NCBI RefSeq assembly: GCF_000315625.1 | Contig: NW_005434538.1 | Coordinates: 14,166-43,422 of the forward strand | Direction of reading: 5' to 3' | Source of the DNA: Guillardia theta CCMP2712 | Lineage: Eukaryota > Cryptophyceae > Pyrenomonadales > Geminigeraceae | Length of the DNA stretch: 29,257 nucleotides | In this document: positions 10,457 through 20,500 of the stretch, one piece after another | Layout: each line of letters starts with the position of its first letter | Numbering within the stretch: the stretch's first letter is position 1 | The notes under the pieces: model-generated | Databases searched by the model: none | What the model saw: the letters and a program-made list of their open reading frames with translations, nothing else | What the model was told of the DNA's origin: nothing | Program-made: the position numbers and the translations under genes

Positions 10457-11691
10457 ATGGCAGGGTGTCTGCCCTTGGCCATGTCCATGGGATGGACGCT
10501 GTGCGCAGTGCTGGGATGCATGAGGGTGAGGCGGAAGAAGAACAAGGAGAGAAAGAAGAAGATGGCATGGCTTCATGAAGATCTGAACGATCCCGAACAC
10601 GTAGAGGAAGGACTGATTCGAGCTGACCAACCCCTGGAGGGCAGGCGCAAGAGCTCCTCCTTCTTGTCGAGAGCACGATCATGGTTCAGCCGAGAGTCCT
10701 CCAAGGAAAGTCCTTCACTCTCAGATGTCAGTGACTCTCATGCTCGCTGCACTTTTATCGTTGACCCTCTACTGATCAACTCGTGATTTCAGAGCAACGA
10801 AGGCCAGGTCGAAGTTAACCTCGAAGCAAGCAGCAAGGCCCTGGAAAACTGGCGGATGTTCTCCGGAGTCGGCTAGGCGATGAGAAGAAGAGACAAGCTG
10901 AAGCTTTAGATGGAAAGGGGAGCTCCGAACGCAAGGTTGGGCAAGACCTGGCACATTCGAAGAGAAAGAATGGAATGCATCTATCCAATGGGTGCGCGCC
11001 TGATGACAGAGTTAGGATGGAAGGGATTCACGATGATCGAGAAGACAGTACACATCCCCCCTCATCTGCCCACCCCTTCCTAATACAACCACAGATCTCT
11101 TGTTGAAACACAGCAAACCAGCCGAGGGGAAATGGAAGTCCATGGAGAAGCGACGCCAGATGCGTTTGAAGAAGCAGCAGAAGCTCTGGGAGCAAAGTAA
11201 AAGAACTGACATTTTATGTTTGTTTGCTGTCTTTCTCACTCTGCTTGCAACCTATCAGGGGAGAAAATGCATTGGATTGCGACAGAGCGAGAGCACAATG
11301 CCAAGCTTTCCGCTGCACTGGACTCACGAACCAAACACGTACAGTACATACTTTCCCAACTTCCCAAAGATGCACTCACTGCATCGTGGCATGCTCTTCT
11401 CTTTCTTTCGCTACGTTTGCATGTCTTCAATGTCCCACGTCAGCTTCTAAGAGATTTTGACTTGAGATCGAGCAGCATGTGGACATCAATCCAGGAGCCG
11501 CTGCCCCGGACGAAGACCTCAAGGATGGGAACTACAAGTTCGGACCTCACTGGTCCATCGGAGGCTCTCAGCCGGAGATGGTGTCTGCTGCTGACCCCAA
11601 GGAGGAAGCATCGTTGCATTTCGAAGACAAGCTCACGGATTCAGACAGCGGTGGTGATGCTCAGAATGTGGAGAAATCGAATTCATTGTGA
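10457..11691 (+). CDS. Small membrane-anchored coiled-coil protein, unknown function
   Basis: Model: exons 10457-10726, about 10834-11047, 11095-11196, 11259-11338, 11467-11691. Phases agree throughout and the product is 296 residues. The N-terminus MAGCLPLAMSMGWTLCAVLG is hydrophobic and is followed by a basic run (RVRRKKNKERKKK), as in a signal anchor with a cytosolic basic flank. A Ser-rich linker follows, then a long basic/charged coiled coil across three small exons (WKSMEKRRQMRLKKQQKLW, then REKMHWIATEREHNAKL). The tail is acidic and ends EKSNSL. Introns are 47-128 nt; the 47-nt one (11048-11094) has a good pyrimidine tract. The second exon start is uncertain: the classic acceptor at 10792 leads to an early stop at 10874-10876, while acceptors at 10830 or 10833 keep the long frame. 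The open frame also extends upstream to about 10424 without an ATG. Confidence 0.6.
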
Positions 11692-13241
11692 AATGATGGA
11701 ACGATGCTGGTCGACTCTCTTCAAGAACAGGGAAAGATGGAAAATTCCCTATGTCGTGAGGACATCAACAAGTCCAGTCGCGCCGTTTAGCTAGCTGGTT
11801 TGTTTGTATAGCAAATGCCAAAGTTATATCCTAGGTAGCGGGCATCCCTCCAAGATAGCCTGTGTACGTGTAAATATGGAGAGAAAGAAATGAATGTATA
11901 TGCTGTACTCTTCTTCTCTGTGCTTGCAGATCCTTCATCATAGCCAGCGCTCCTCCAATTTTGTTCCCGTGTGCGGAGTCCTTGTACATCAATGCGGACA
12001 CACGTGCTTGCCTGAGGCAAGGTGAGCATTCCACAGGAGACTACAAGAGTAGTCGCTGCGTTACCCGTCCAAGTGCTGGCACACCAGATCTGGAACTGAG
12101 ATGGGCTTTGGTCTCGTGGAGCCGAACATGTTCAGCCCTGCAACATTCAACTATTACCGGCAATGACTGACAGAGCCATGCTAAAATAATCACTCCCTGT
12201 CACGTGCTATGCTGCTTCCCTCGCTGAAGCTCTCACATTCCAATCCTTCATCCTTCTAATCCTCTCACTCAACCTCCTTGGAGAAATATCCTAATCTTCG
12301 TCCCTCCCTCAGTATCTTGTCTTTCCCTCCAGAGTTAATCAAGCTCGTGCACATCTACAAACATCTACGTGTTGTCTCTAGGAATCAATGGAGAGAAAGA
12401 AAACGATGTATCGAAGCAGCAGCCATGCGTTTGAGCTGACTCATTCTGGGCATTAGTGCATCCTCATCCGCGTCCTCTCGTCAAGATTTTGTCACATGCT
12501 CTCCTCCCCTCTCCTCCCCTCTCCTCTCCTCTTCTCCCCTCCCCTCTCCTCTCATCTCATCTCCTCACCTGGCAACAAGCTCCCAGCATGATACATCAGC
12601 TGACTCGCAACCATTCAGGTGAAACCCCGAAAATAACAGAAAACACTTCAAGTTCGCATCAGAGCTATTGATAGTAAAACAAAAAGGCAGTGAAATTAGA
12701 GCTATTGATTCTCCTCCCTGTCCCGACCCGAATAAACATACCGTTACATGAATTTGTAACGGCAGAGGATGGCATGCGGCCATGAACACTGACAGCAATG
12801 GTCGTTAGCTGGGCACTCTGCGCTACGTCCTGCCATGCTCTGCTCCTCCTAGCTAGCCTGCTGATACTGCGCATGCTCGTTCTTCTTCCTGTGATGCCTC
12901 TCCTGCTCCATGCAAGTTCTTCTGGCCCTCAGATGTGAAGGGTGCTACATGAACTTGTGTTATATTTGATGTGAGGCAGGACGACATCGAATCTCTCTCC
13001 TTTACTTGTGCTCATGTGAATTATGAGAATGTCAATCATCTTGGTTTGAACCTTTCATACCAAGATTTGACGTTTCATTGCTCGAGACAAACATTCATGC
13101 GTTGCACTTCCGACATGAGAATGTGTGTAGTGCTCCCCAATATCTTGGGAATGCATACCTTTCGTTTTGAACCGAGTGACTTCTAGAGGAGGATGATCTG
13201 ACACCCATTCTCTCTCAGGAAAGTTCATTTGGTCTGAACAG
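11692..13241. other. Long region without a supported gene
   Basis: Contains the 3' flank of the coiled-coil gene, a pyrimidine-rich stretch near 12240-12330 and the CT-rich repeat at 12499-12569. Open frames here are 60-80 codons at most, show no recognisable motif, and no splice pattern joins them. The last part presumably holds the promoter of the gene at 13242. Confidence 0.5.
12499..12569 (+). repeat. CT-rich microsatellite (CTCCCCT/CTCCTCTC variants)
   Basis: An almost pure pyrimidine tract of about 70 nt made of imperfect CTCCTCCCCT and CTCTCCT units. It ends in a few CTCAT units. Confidence 0.8.
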
Positions 13242-13604
13242 ATGGCCTTCAGAGCAACGAAGGTGCTTCTGGGTGTCCGCTTGCCGGATTACTCTCTACC
13301 TTCGCAGGCTATCCTGCGTGCGATTCAAGAGAGTGGGCCCTTGACTGTGGCTCAACTATGGGAGAAAATGTCTCAGGGCGACAAGTTCAAGACCAAGAAT
13401 CACATGAAGAGGGTGATTGACGTATTGCGCGAGCAGCAAAGAGTTGTTGCCAAGCCGGTGGATCGCACCGTGAAGAGGTCTCCTCATGCGTATCATCTCG
13501 GCCTTAAGCCCAAGATAGTGGATGCAAATGGAAATCTGATCGAAGTCAATGTGAGTAAGGCAACCTCAGGATCTGCAAACGAACAAACGATGGGAACTCA
13601 ATGA
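13242..13604 (+). CDS. Small winged-helix-like protein, unknown
   Basis: The frame gives 120 residues starting MAFRATKVLLGVRLPDYS. The middle (SQAILRAIQESGPLTVAQLW, then a basic region and HMKRVIDVLREQQRVVAKP) has the helix-turn-helix plus wing pattern of a winged-helix domain. This is followed by a basic patch, KPVDRTVKRSPHAYHLGLKPK. A small basic protein of this type could be an organellar ribosome-associated or nucleic-acid-binding factor, but I do not recognise the family. The ATG is preceded by GAACAG, so an upstream non-coding exon is possible. Near the end, after the codons for IEVN, lies a perfect 5' splice site GTGAGTAAG (about 13551). The true C-terminus may therefore be different, with the last 17 residues being intron. 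Confidence 0.65.
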   Translation: MAFRATKVLLGVRLPDYSLPSQAILRAIQESGPLTVAQLWEKMSQGDKFKTKNHMKRVIDVLREQQRVVAKPVDRTVKRSPHAYHLGLKPKIVDANGNLIEVNVSKATSGSANEQTMGTQ

Positions 13605-13783
13605 TGTTTACGTGGTAAGAAGAGAATTTGTTGATGTAGATAGATGAGCCTTTCCTGGTCTTGGCGGTGATGCTCGCACCTCGATGAATAGAAAGGAAGT
13701 AAGCGACCTGACCTCTTGTGCACCCGCGCTGCTTCAGCCCCCTGTACTCACAACCATGTCGACTTGAGCTTGCCTCACTGATA

Positions 13784-15433
13784 TCAGAAGTTGCGGAAAG
13801 CCATTCGCGGCTGCTGAAACTGAGGGTACATGCCGGTGGGAGGAACAGGCATTCCCATGCTCATCGCCACGTTGGGTCGGTTCACAGCATAGCTTGTGAC
13901 GGCTTGAGGTGCAAGCATTGCTCCCTGGCTCGTAAAATTGGCGGCGACACCTTGCTGCATGTTCGAGTATATGACAGGCGGCATGCGCTGGCGAGGAGTG
14001 ACTGCGGTCACTTGCGGGGTCTGGATGTAGTTGATCTGCTTGGACGGCATAGCTTGATTTGTCATCAGCACCGGCCTTGTCTGCAAGAACTCTCTTTGCG
14101 GGGGCTTGGTGGTGATGTACTGCGGTTGCCTGGGCGTCTGAACTTGTTGAGGGAGGGGAGCGCTTGCTTGTCGCATGTGCTGCTCCATGCTGTTGTTGAG
14201 CATCCAGTTGCCGGGGGCCTGAGGTAGCTGTTGAGGCATGTAGGACCCCGGGTACTCCAAGACTCGCTCCTCCTCATCAAATTCTGCTGCGCAATCGCGC
14301 TGAATGGTAGCAACACGTTTGTCCGTTCTTACTTTGACCATGCTCCCGACCCTCCCCTGGTGAGTTCCGAGGTCAGCTGGAGCGTCCTGGATGGCACAAA
14401 CGCACCGAGAGCATTCGCCGCACAGCATTCTCGCTGAGATGTCCTTGGATTGGCTGGTCGTCGACCTCTAGAAGAATCTCTCCGAACTGACAAGAGAGTT
14501 TGTGATGAACAAGAAACGAAAACAAGAAACGAGGAACGAGGAACGGGAAATCGCTTCACCTGCAGCACCTGCTCTTCTGCCGATGAATCCTGAGTCACAT
14601 TAGCGACAATCATCTGTCCGTTGGAGCTTCGTTGAACGGAAAATCCCACCATGGCAAGAATGTCCTGAGAGGGGTTCACAAACACCAACATGGTTTGACG
14701 GCTTGCCTTGTAAGCGTCGAGTTGTCCCGAGTCGTCATTGGACGAGCTTGCAGTTCTTCTTTGATGCATATCAGGAGCGTTCTGTGAGTTGACAGGTCCT
14801 CTCTCGAGTATGACCTCATACAGCTCACGGGTTCTTTCTGAGGAGGATACGGATCATCAGGGTGGGACAACAACAGCAGAGGAGGTGCCTGAAACGAAGC
14901 TCATCTTCACTTTCGAGCCCAAGGGACCTGGGATGTACTGCCGTAGTTGAGGTAACAGCATTCCTGACACGTTGACGTCGTTGACGGCTTGCAAGATGTC
15001 TCCTGGTTGAATTTTACCTTCGCAGGGTCAAACACCAGCCTCCAGCTGCCTCCCACAACGGTACCGTTGTGGCTCGCTGGACCGTTAGCGTACACTTCCT
15101 TCACAATGACATGAGGGTGAGAGTACATGTCTACGACCTCTGCGAAGAGAATCCCAACCTAGCATACCGTCACGACCCCTCCTCCCTCCCATCCCAGGCT
15201 CTCACCCCGCAGGTCCTGGTAGGATCGGCATACGGCTGTGCTGAGGAAGAGTTTGGAAACGCACTGAAAGAGTTTCTGAGATTTTTGACATTCTCCTCCA
15301 CGAACGGCTGCTGCTGCTGCTGCACCCCGCGATCAGACGAGTACAGGGGTTTGCTGTGCATCGGCTGTTCCATGTAGTTGCCCTGGACCTCCATTCCACC
15401 CCATTGCCCGACGTACGCAGGCTGAGAATTCAT
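13784..15433 (-). CDS. Two-PDZ-domain protein with a Gln/Pro-rich tail
   Basis: Six exons on the minus strand: 15433-15206, 15137-15065, 15017-14889, 14837-14560, 14486-14406, 14356-13784. Phases agree and the product is 453 residues. PDZ1 (about 80-150) joins VIVKEVYANGPASHNG to KIQPGDILQAVNDVNVSG, with GSKVKMSF as the last strand. PDZ2 (about 207-275) joins VGFSVQRSSNGQMIV to FGEILLEVDDQPIQG, NAVRRMLS and GRVGSMVKV. PDZ domains bind C-terminal or internal peptides and act as scaffolds. The tail (about 283-453) is low-complexity, rich in Q, P, M and T, and ends RMAFRNF. Before PDZ1 there is a Q/S-rich stretch. Upstream of the chosen ATG the frame continues to 15484 with a CSNC motif that may belong to an earlier exon. 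One intron (14838-14888) appears to be GC-AG. The gene converges on the gene at 13242. Confidence 0.75.
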
Positions 15434-15499
15434 CGAAACCTGTCGAGCATAAAGATCAGTTGCACAGTTGCTGCACGAAGGCACCAGCCGGAACTTCAG

Positions 15500-15960
15500 A
15501 GGGAACTAGAAAGTCAGCAAGAGGAAATCAGGTACATTTTGATCATGTTGTGATAAACAGTCTCAAACGTTGGAGATGTACAGCAGCGGGACAAGAAAGA
15601 TGGAGTGCATGTGAACGAAAAATGATGGGCAAGCACTGCTGCCATGAAACAGCAGGTGCAAACATGGATCTCGCATCGCATCCCTTTCTGTCTCGCCTCA
15701 GTCTCCAACCGTGTACCCTGCTGAACTTGAAACACGTTTACATCTGCTGCTTATCATTGAACTAAGGTGAAGGTACCATGGAAGATAAGTAAACAGCGCA
15801 AGGAGGTCTACTGCGGCTCTCCTCTACAATCATCACACGACTCGCGCCATCAGCCGCAGACTCTGACGGCGAGGGCTGTTCCCCGTGGCGGCAGCAACAT
15901 GGCTGAGGAGGCGCCGGTAGAAACGTTCGAATCCCAAAGTTTACTGATACTAGCGTCACA
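15500..15960. other. Upstream region of the PDZ gene, no supported gene
   Basis: Short open frames only. It may hold the promoter, 5' UTR and perhaps a first exon of the minus-strand PDZ gene. GTTCGAATCCC near 15928 resembles a tRNA B box but lacks the rest of a tRNA. Confidence 0.4.
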
Positions 15961-16287
15961 CTGACACTGACTCCCGGACTCGGGCCCCGCTGATCGGATT
16001 TTCTAATCGAGTCCGAGAGTCATCTGAGTCACCCGTGCGTTCGGAGGCCTTACTAACACCAGTTTAGTTTGCCGGGGGACAGCAGTAGCCCGGGCAGGAT
16101 GAGGGTTCAATGGTTCTCGCTGTCTTTTCGCTGACGGCGTACTAGGCTGATTCGAGTAAAATGATGCCAGTAGTAGTAGTCACAGCTATCTACTTCGAAA
16201 TGAAAAATGACGTAACTGGGCTTTCAACTTATGACGTTCAGTACGGTTGGTGAGCTGGATTTGCAAATACTGCAGCAACTTACTGCA

Positions 16288-16310
16288 GCGGCCTGTCACT
16301 GACAGGCCGC
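16288..16310. repeat. Perfect 23-nt palindrome
   Basis: GCGGCCTGTCA, one C, then TGACAGGCCGC: two 11-bp arms with a single central base. About 22 nt downstream is a second, 12-bp perfect palindrome, TACCGTACGGTA (around 16332-16343). The sites lie at the start of the GC-rich repeat cluster. Confidence 0.85.
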
Positions 16311-16349
16311 GACTCGGCCCCGGGGGCAGGATACCGTACGGTACCGTCC

Positions 16350-16860
16350 GATCCGTCGCCAGTCAGGACCGCCGGGCGGAGGAGGCTGTCGGGGCAGGAT
16401 ACTCGCCAGTCAGGAGGCGAACCGGGAGCCAGTTAAGTCCGAGGAGGCGGACTCCGGGAGGAGCCTGTCACCGTGGCAATGTCGGGGGCAGGATCATCGG
16501 CGATGATCGGGCCAGGGAGCGGCGGCCTGTTGAGAGCCTCGAAGGATACTCGCCAGTCAGAAGGTCCGGGAGGCGGAGGCGGGGCAGGATACTCGCCAGT
16601 CAGGAGGGCGACGATCCGGGCCCGAACGAACCGTGATCGGACTCGGCGCCCGGCCTGTCGGGACTCGATACTCGCCAGTCACTGCTGAGGAGGCGGAGGA
16701 GCCTGTCCGGTCGGGACTCCCCGGGGCCTCAAAGCCTCGGATCAGCACTGAGGAAGCGGAGGAGCCTGTCGGGAGCCTCGACTGGAAGGATACCCTTCGC
16801 CAATCAGGAGGCGGACTCGGGAGCCTGTCGGGGCAGGAGGGCCCGGGGACTTCATGATTG
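16350..16860 (+). repeat. Cluster of dispersed GC-rich repeats (GATACTCGCCAGTCAGGAGG family)
   Basis: The core GATACTCGCCAGTCA occurs at about 16398, 16545, 16588 and 16667. Diverged copies lie near 16352 (GTCGCCAGTCAGGA) and 16790 (TACCCTTCGCCAATCAGGA). The preceding GGGGCAG and following GAGGCGGA are often kept, and a companion block GAGGAGCCTGTC recurs between copies. Spacing is irregular, so it is neither a simple tandem repeat nor CRISPR. Open frames here only reflect the repeat composition. Confidence 0.75.
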
Positions 16861-17039
16861 TCGTTACCGTTACTGAGACTGAGGGCCCGCGGCCGCAGTT
16901 TTTTGAAAGTTTTGCGGGACTTTATTAACCGCTTTTCAGCACTGCACGGTCACTATCCGATCACCGTCCGCCGATCACCGTGGCACCGTCCGACGCAGTT
17001 GGGCCCGGGCCGGTCAAGCCTCGCCGAACTCGGAAGGGG

Positions 17040-17552
17040 ATGTGGGATTAATATTCTGATTTTAACTTAATATTCTTCACCCCCATTTGCTAGCCGTTTT
17101 TCACCCACTCCTAATGATGGGTGACCCTTTGTTGATTGTGAAACGGAACGGTTGGTTCAGCACGGGTAGTATTATGTCGAATATGACCGGTTGTTCTGGG
17201 CCTCGTTTTAATATATGTCCTACAAACGTGTAGGTTTAAAAATCACCCTCACGTCCCCCCTCTACTCCTCTCACGTCCCCCTGAAGAATCTTTCTCCCGT
17301 CCGAAATCACATCTCTTGGTACATTTCTCTCTAAGAGATGCGATATGGATGTCAGCTACACGGTTGGATTGCCTCCCTGGTCATAGAGGGTTCGCTGACA
17401 AGTCATGTTGTAAAGTGGGTCGTGTACATCCCACGTCCCCCACAACGTCCCCTTGAGGCCTGGTCATACGGAAATGTTCCGCCCCTCCCTGCCGTTTTTC
17501 AAGGAATCTTCACTTTTTGCCTGGCCATCTCAAGCAACAGCGGGAAGATACC
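17040..17552 (+). promoter_or_regulatory. Promoter / 5' region of the ABC transporter with repeated ACGTCCCC boxes
   Basis: After the GC-rich cluster the sequence turns AT-rich (about 17043-17075). The box CTCACGTCCCC occurs at 17248-17258 and 17270-17280. CCACGTCCCC follows at 17431-17440 and AACGTCCCC at about 17444-17452. All four are in the same direction within 205 nt upstream of the start codon. Repeated direct boxes before a transporter gene suggest binding sites of a transcription factor; the function is inferred. Confidence 0.45.
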
Positions 17553-20500
17553 ATGGCAGAACATCTGCATGCTCAAGATAGGGATGAGGCCAGATGGGCT
17601 CAGTCTACAATAGTCACAATCCAGGGTCAGGAAGAGACTCAGATTCGGCCTGTTCGAAGCTTGGAGACAAACGAACCACATGTTTCTGCCAGCGATCTCT
17701 TTGAAGTTGACGTGCACAAGAGAATGCCCCAGCTCACGCTTATGCAAGGGATGTTAGAACACGCTCAAAAGCTTGGCCCTTGCTACGTCACCCTCAAGGA
17801 TGTAAGGCTTGACGGAAACGCGGAGATTTCGCACGACGAATACCAGACTGTCTCATCTGCCATCCAGTCAATGCTTACTTCCTTCCTTCTCCAGGAGAAC
17901 CGCTCTAGCAAAAAGACTCTCCTGCACGATGTCACAACAGCTTTTGCACCTGGGAAGATCTGTCTTTTGATTGGTCCCCCACAAGCAGGAAAGACAACTC
18001 TGCTGAAACACATTTCGAATCGTATCGATAGCGACATCCAGGCCAAAGGAACTTTGCTGTATAATGGTGTTTGTCCAAGAAATGCATTGGTACCTCGGAT
18101 CGTTGCTTATACCCCACAAATTGACAATCATACTCCTGTTCTGACTGTCAAACAAACTCTCGAGTTCGCTTTTGACTGCACATCCTCTGCATTTGTCCGG
18201 CACGTTGCTCAAAAAGGTGGAGTAGATATCCCTCAAAACAAGGAGGAAGGCAGGGAGATGCGGAACAAAGTGAACGTGCTTCTGACGTATAGCGGGCTTG
18301 AGAACTGCAAAGACACTATAGTTGGTGATGGAGTTTTGCGTGGCATATCGGGTGGAGAGAAGAGGAGGCTTACACTGGCTGAGCAACTGGTTGGAACTCC
18401 AATGGTTCATTGCATGGATGAGATCACGACCGGTTTAGATTCAGCTGCTGCATATGATATCGTCAAGTCACTGGCAAATGCTTGCCACACCTTTCACAAC
18501 ACCAGTATAGTCTCTCTCCTGCAACCTCCGCCGGATGTCGTGGAGCTCTTCGATGAAGTTTTGGTCTTGGGGACTGGAGGGGCTCTTGTCTATCATGGAC
18601 CCGTGAGCCATGCGATGAAGTACTTCTGTGACGAAGTTGGCTTCTTCTGTCCAGATGACCTTCCACTTGCAGATTTTCTCGTTAGAGTCTGCAGCGAAGA
18701 AGCAGTCCAGCTGTGGCCTAGTTCTAAGGGCGAGCATCCGCCATCGTGCATTGAGCTGGCAGAGAGGTGGAAGAGGTCGCAAGCCTTCGAAGACGCCATC
18801 CTTCCTCGCTTCAAAGAAGCAGCGTCAGTCGGCCAGGACCTCTCGTCAAATCCAGTCAATCGCTTTCCATGGACCATTCCCTATGGCTCCTCCTACCTCA
18901 GGCTCATCACTTCGTGTGTCAAGCGATCCTCAACTGTCTTGATGAAAGACAAGACTTTAGTGCGAGGTCTGATCGTGCAGAGATTACTTCAATCTGTCAT
19001 GTTGGGAACAATATTTTGGCAGACAGACAACGATGCTATGAAAATTCCAATGCTCTTCCTTCTTGCCTCTTTGATGTCCATGAGCAACATGTATGTCGTG
19101 GATGTCACCATAGGAAAGAGATCTATTTTCTATAAGCATAGGGATTCTGGATTTTATCCAACGTGGATTTATGTGATGGCAGAGCTGCTTTCAGAGCTCC
19201 CTCTACAATTGCTGGAGGTTGTCATTGTTTCCTTCATCTCTTTTTTCTTTGTCGGTTTCCAGCTATCGACGTTCGGTGTCTTTTTCCTGGCAATCTTCAT
19301 GATTTCGATCTCTTTCACATCCGTTTTCAAGGCTATTTCAGCAAACACAAGAAAGGCGTCTACTGCACAAGGTCTTGCTATTGGGTTTGCAGCACTTTCG
19401 ATGTGCTTCTCTGGATATCTTGTGACGAAACAGAGCATCCCAGACTATTTTGTTTGGATCTACTGGATTGTTCCAACCCCCTGGATTCTGCGGATTTTGA
19501 CAGTGAACGAGTTCAAGTCTTCTGGGCAAAATGGAAGGTACGATAAGCTTGTGGTTCAGCCAGGAATGCCAGCTGTGAGACTGGGTGACATTTATCTGCA
19601 ATCGTTTTCAATACAGCAGGAGGAACACTGGATCTGGTTGGGCTTTATCTATCTGTCTGCTCTTATCGTTCTCTGTCAGCTCCTCTATGCTCTTGGTCTC
19701 CACTTCCGCAGGCTGGACTATGAACGGCCGATGATTGTCGAGCCCAAGAAGCCTCGCGGGGGTTCGGGTAAGGAAGGCGCTGTCCTTGATACGAGCATGG
19801 TGTCGTTTCTCTCGCAGGCTACAGCCCTGCAGGTCGACCGGGCTGCCTTGGAGCTTCTGGCAAGCGTTTCTCCTCAGCCTCCTGCCGTCTCTCTGGCTCT
19901 CAAAGATCTTGGTTACAGTGTGCGAGTGCCAGCACCCCCGGATGCGGGAGTGAAGTGGACGGAGAAGTCGCTGATCAACAACGTCAACGCTCTCTTCAAG
20001 CCCGGAACCATCACGGCTCTCATGGGCTCCTCTGGAGCTGGCAAGACAACTCTCATGGATGTGATTGCGGGACGGAAGACTTCAGGAACCATTTCTGGTC
20101 AGATACTCGTCAACGGCCACTTCCAGAACCTCAGAAGCTTCGCGAGGATTAGTGGGTACGTAGAGCAAACAGACATTCATATCCCAACGCAAACAGTGAG
20201 ATGTCCTGACTTGTGATGACTCCGTTGACTCTCTTGCTGCAGGTGCGAGAAGCACTTCTGTTCTCGGCGCGTCATCGATTGCCTGCAGAAACAACAGAAG
20301 AAGACAAGCAGAAGGTGGTAGAAGCTGTGATCGACCTGGTGGAGCTGCGTCCGATTCTGAACAAAGCCATCGGAGAGAAGGGGGTAGGGCTGTCTGTCGA
20401 GCAAAGGAAGAGGGTCACCATCGGTGTGGAGATGGTCGCAAATCCCAGCGTCCTCTTTCTTGACGAACCAACGTCCGGCTTGGACATCCGCGCGGCAAGA

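Noticed and set aside
12971-13186. 71-codon open frame before the winged-helix gene
   Set aside because: No motif, no splice link to the gene at 13242, and codon use like the surrounding non-coding DNA.
15900-15940. tRNA gene suggested by a B-box-like GTTCGAATCCC
   Set aside because: No A box at the right distance, no acceptor stem or anticodon arm can be folded.
16247-16857. Arg/Gly-rich open frames in the GC-rich cluster
   Set aside because: They follow the repeat copies, several frames are open at once, and there is no domain or splice context.
16350-16860. CRISPR-like array
   Set aside because: Repeat copies are diverged and irregularly spaced, in a eukaryotic setting, with no cas genes.
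20196-20242. Premature stop splitting the ABC transporter into two half genes
   Set aside because: A GTGAGA donor and CTGCAG acceptor define a 47-nt phase-0 intron, and NBD2 is continuous across it.
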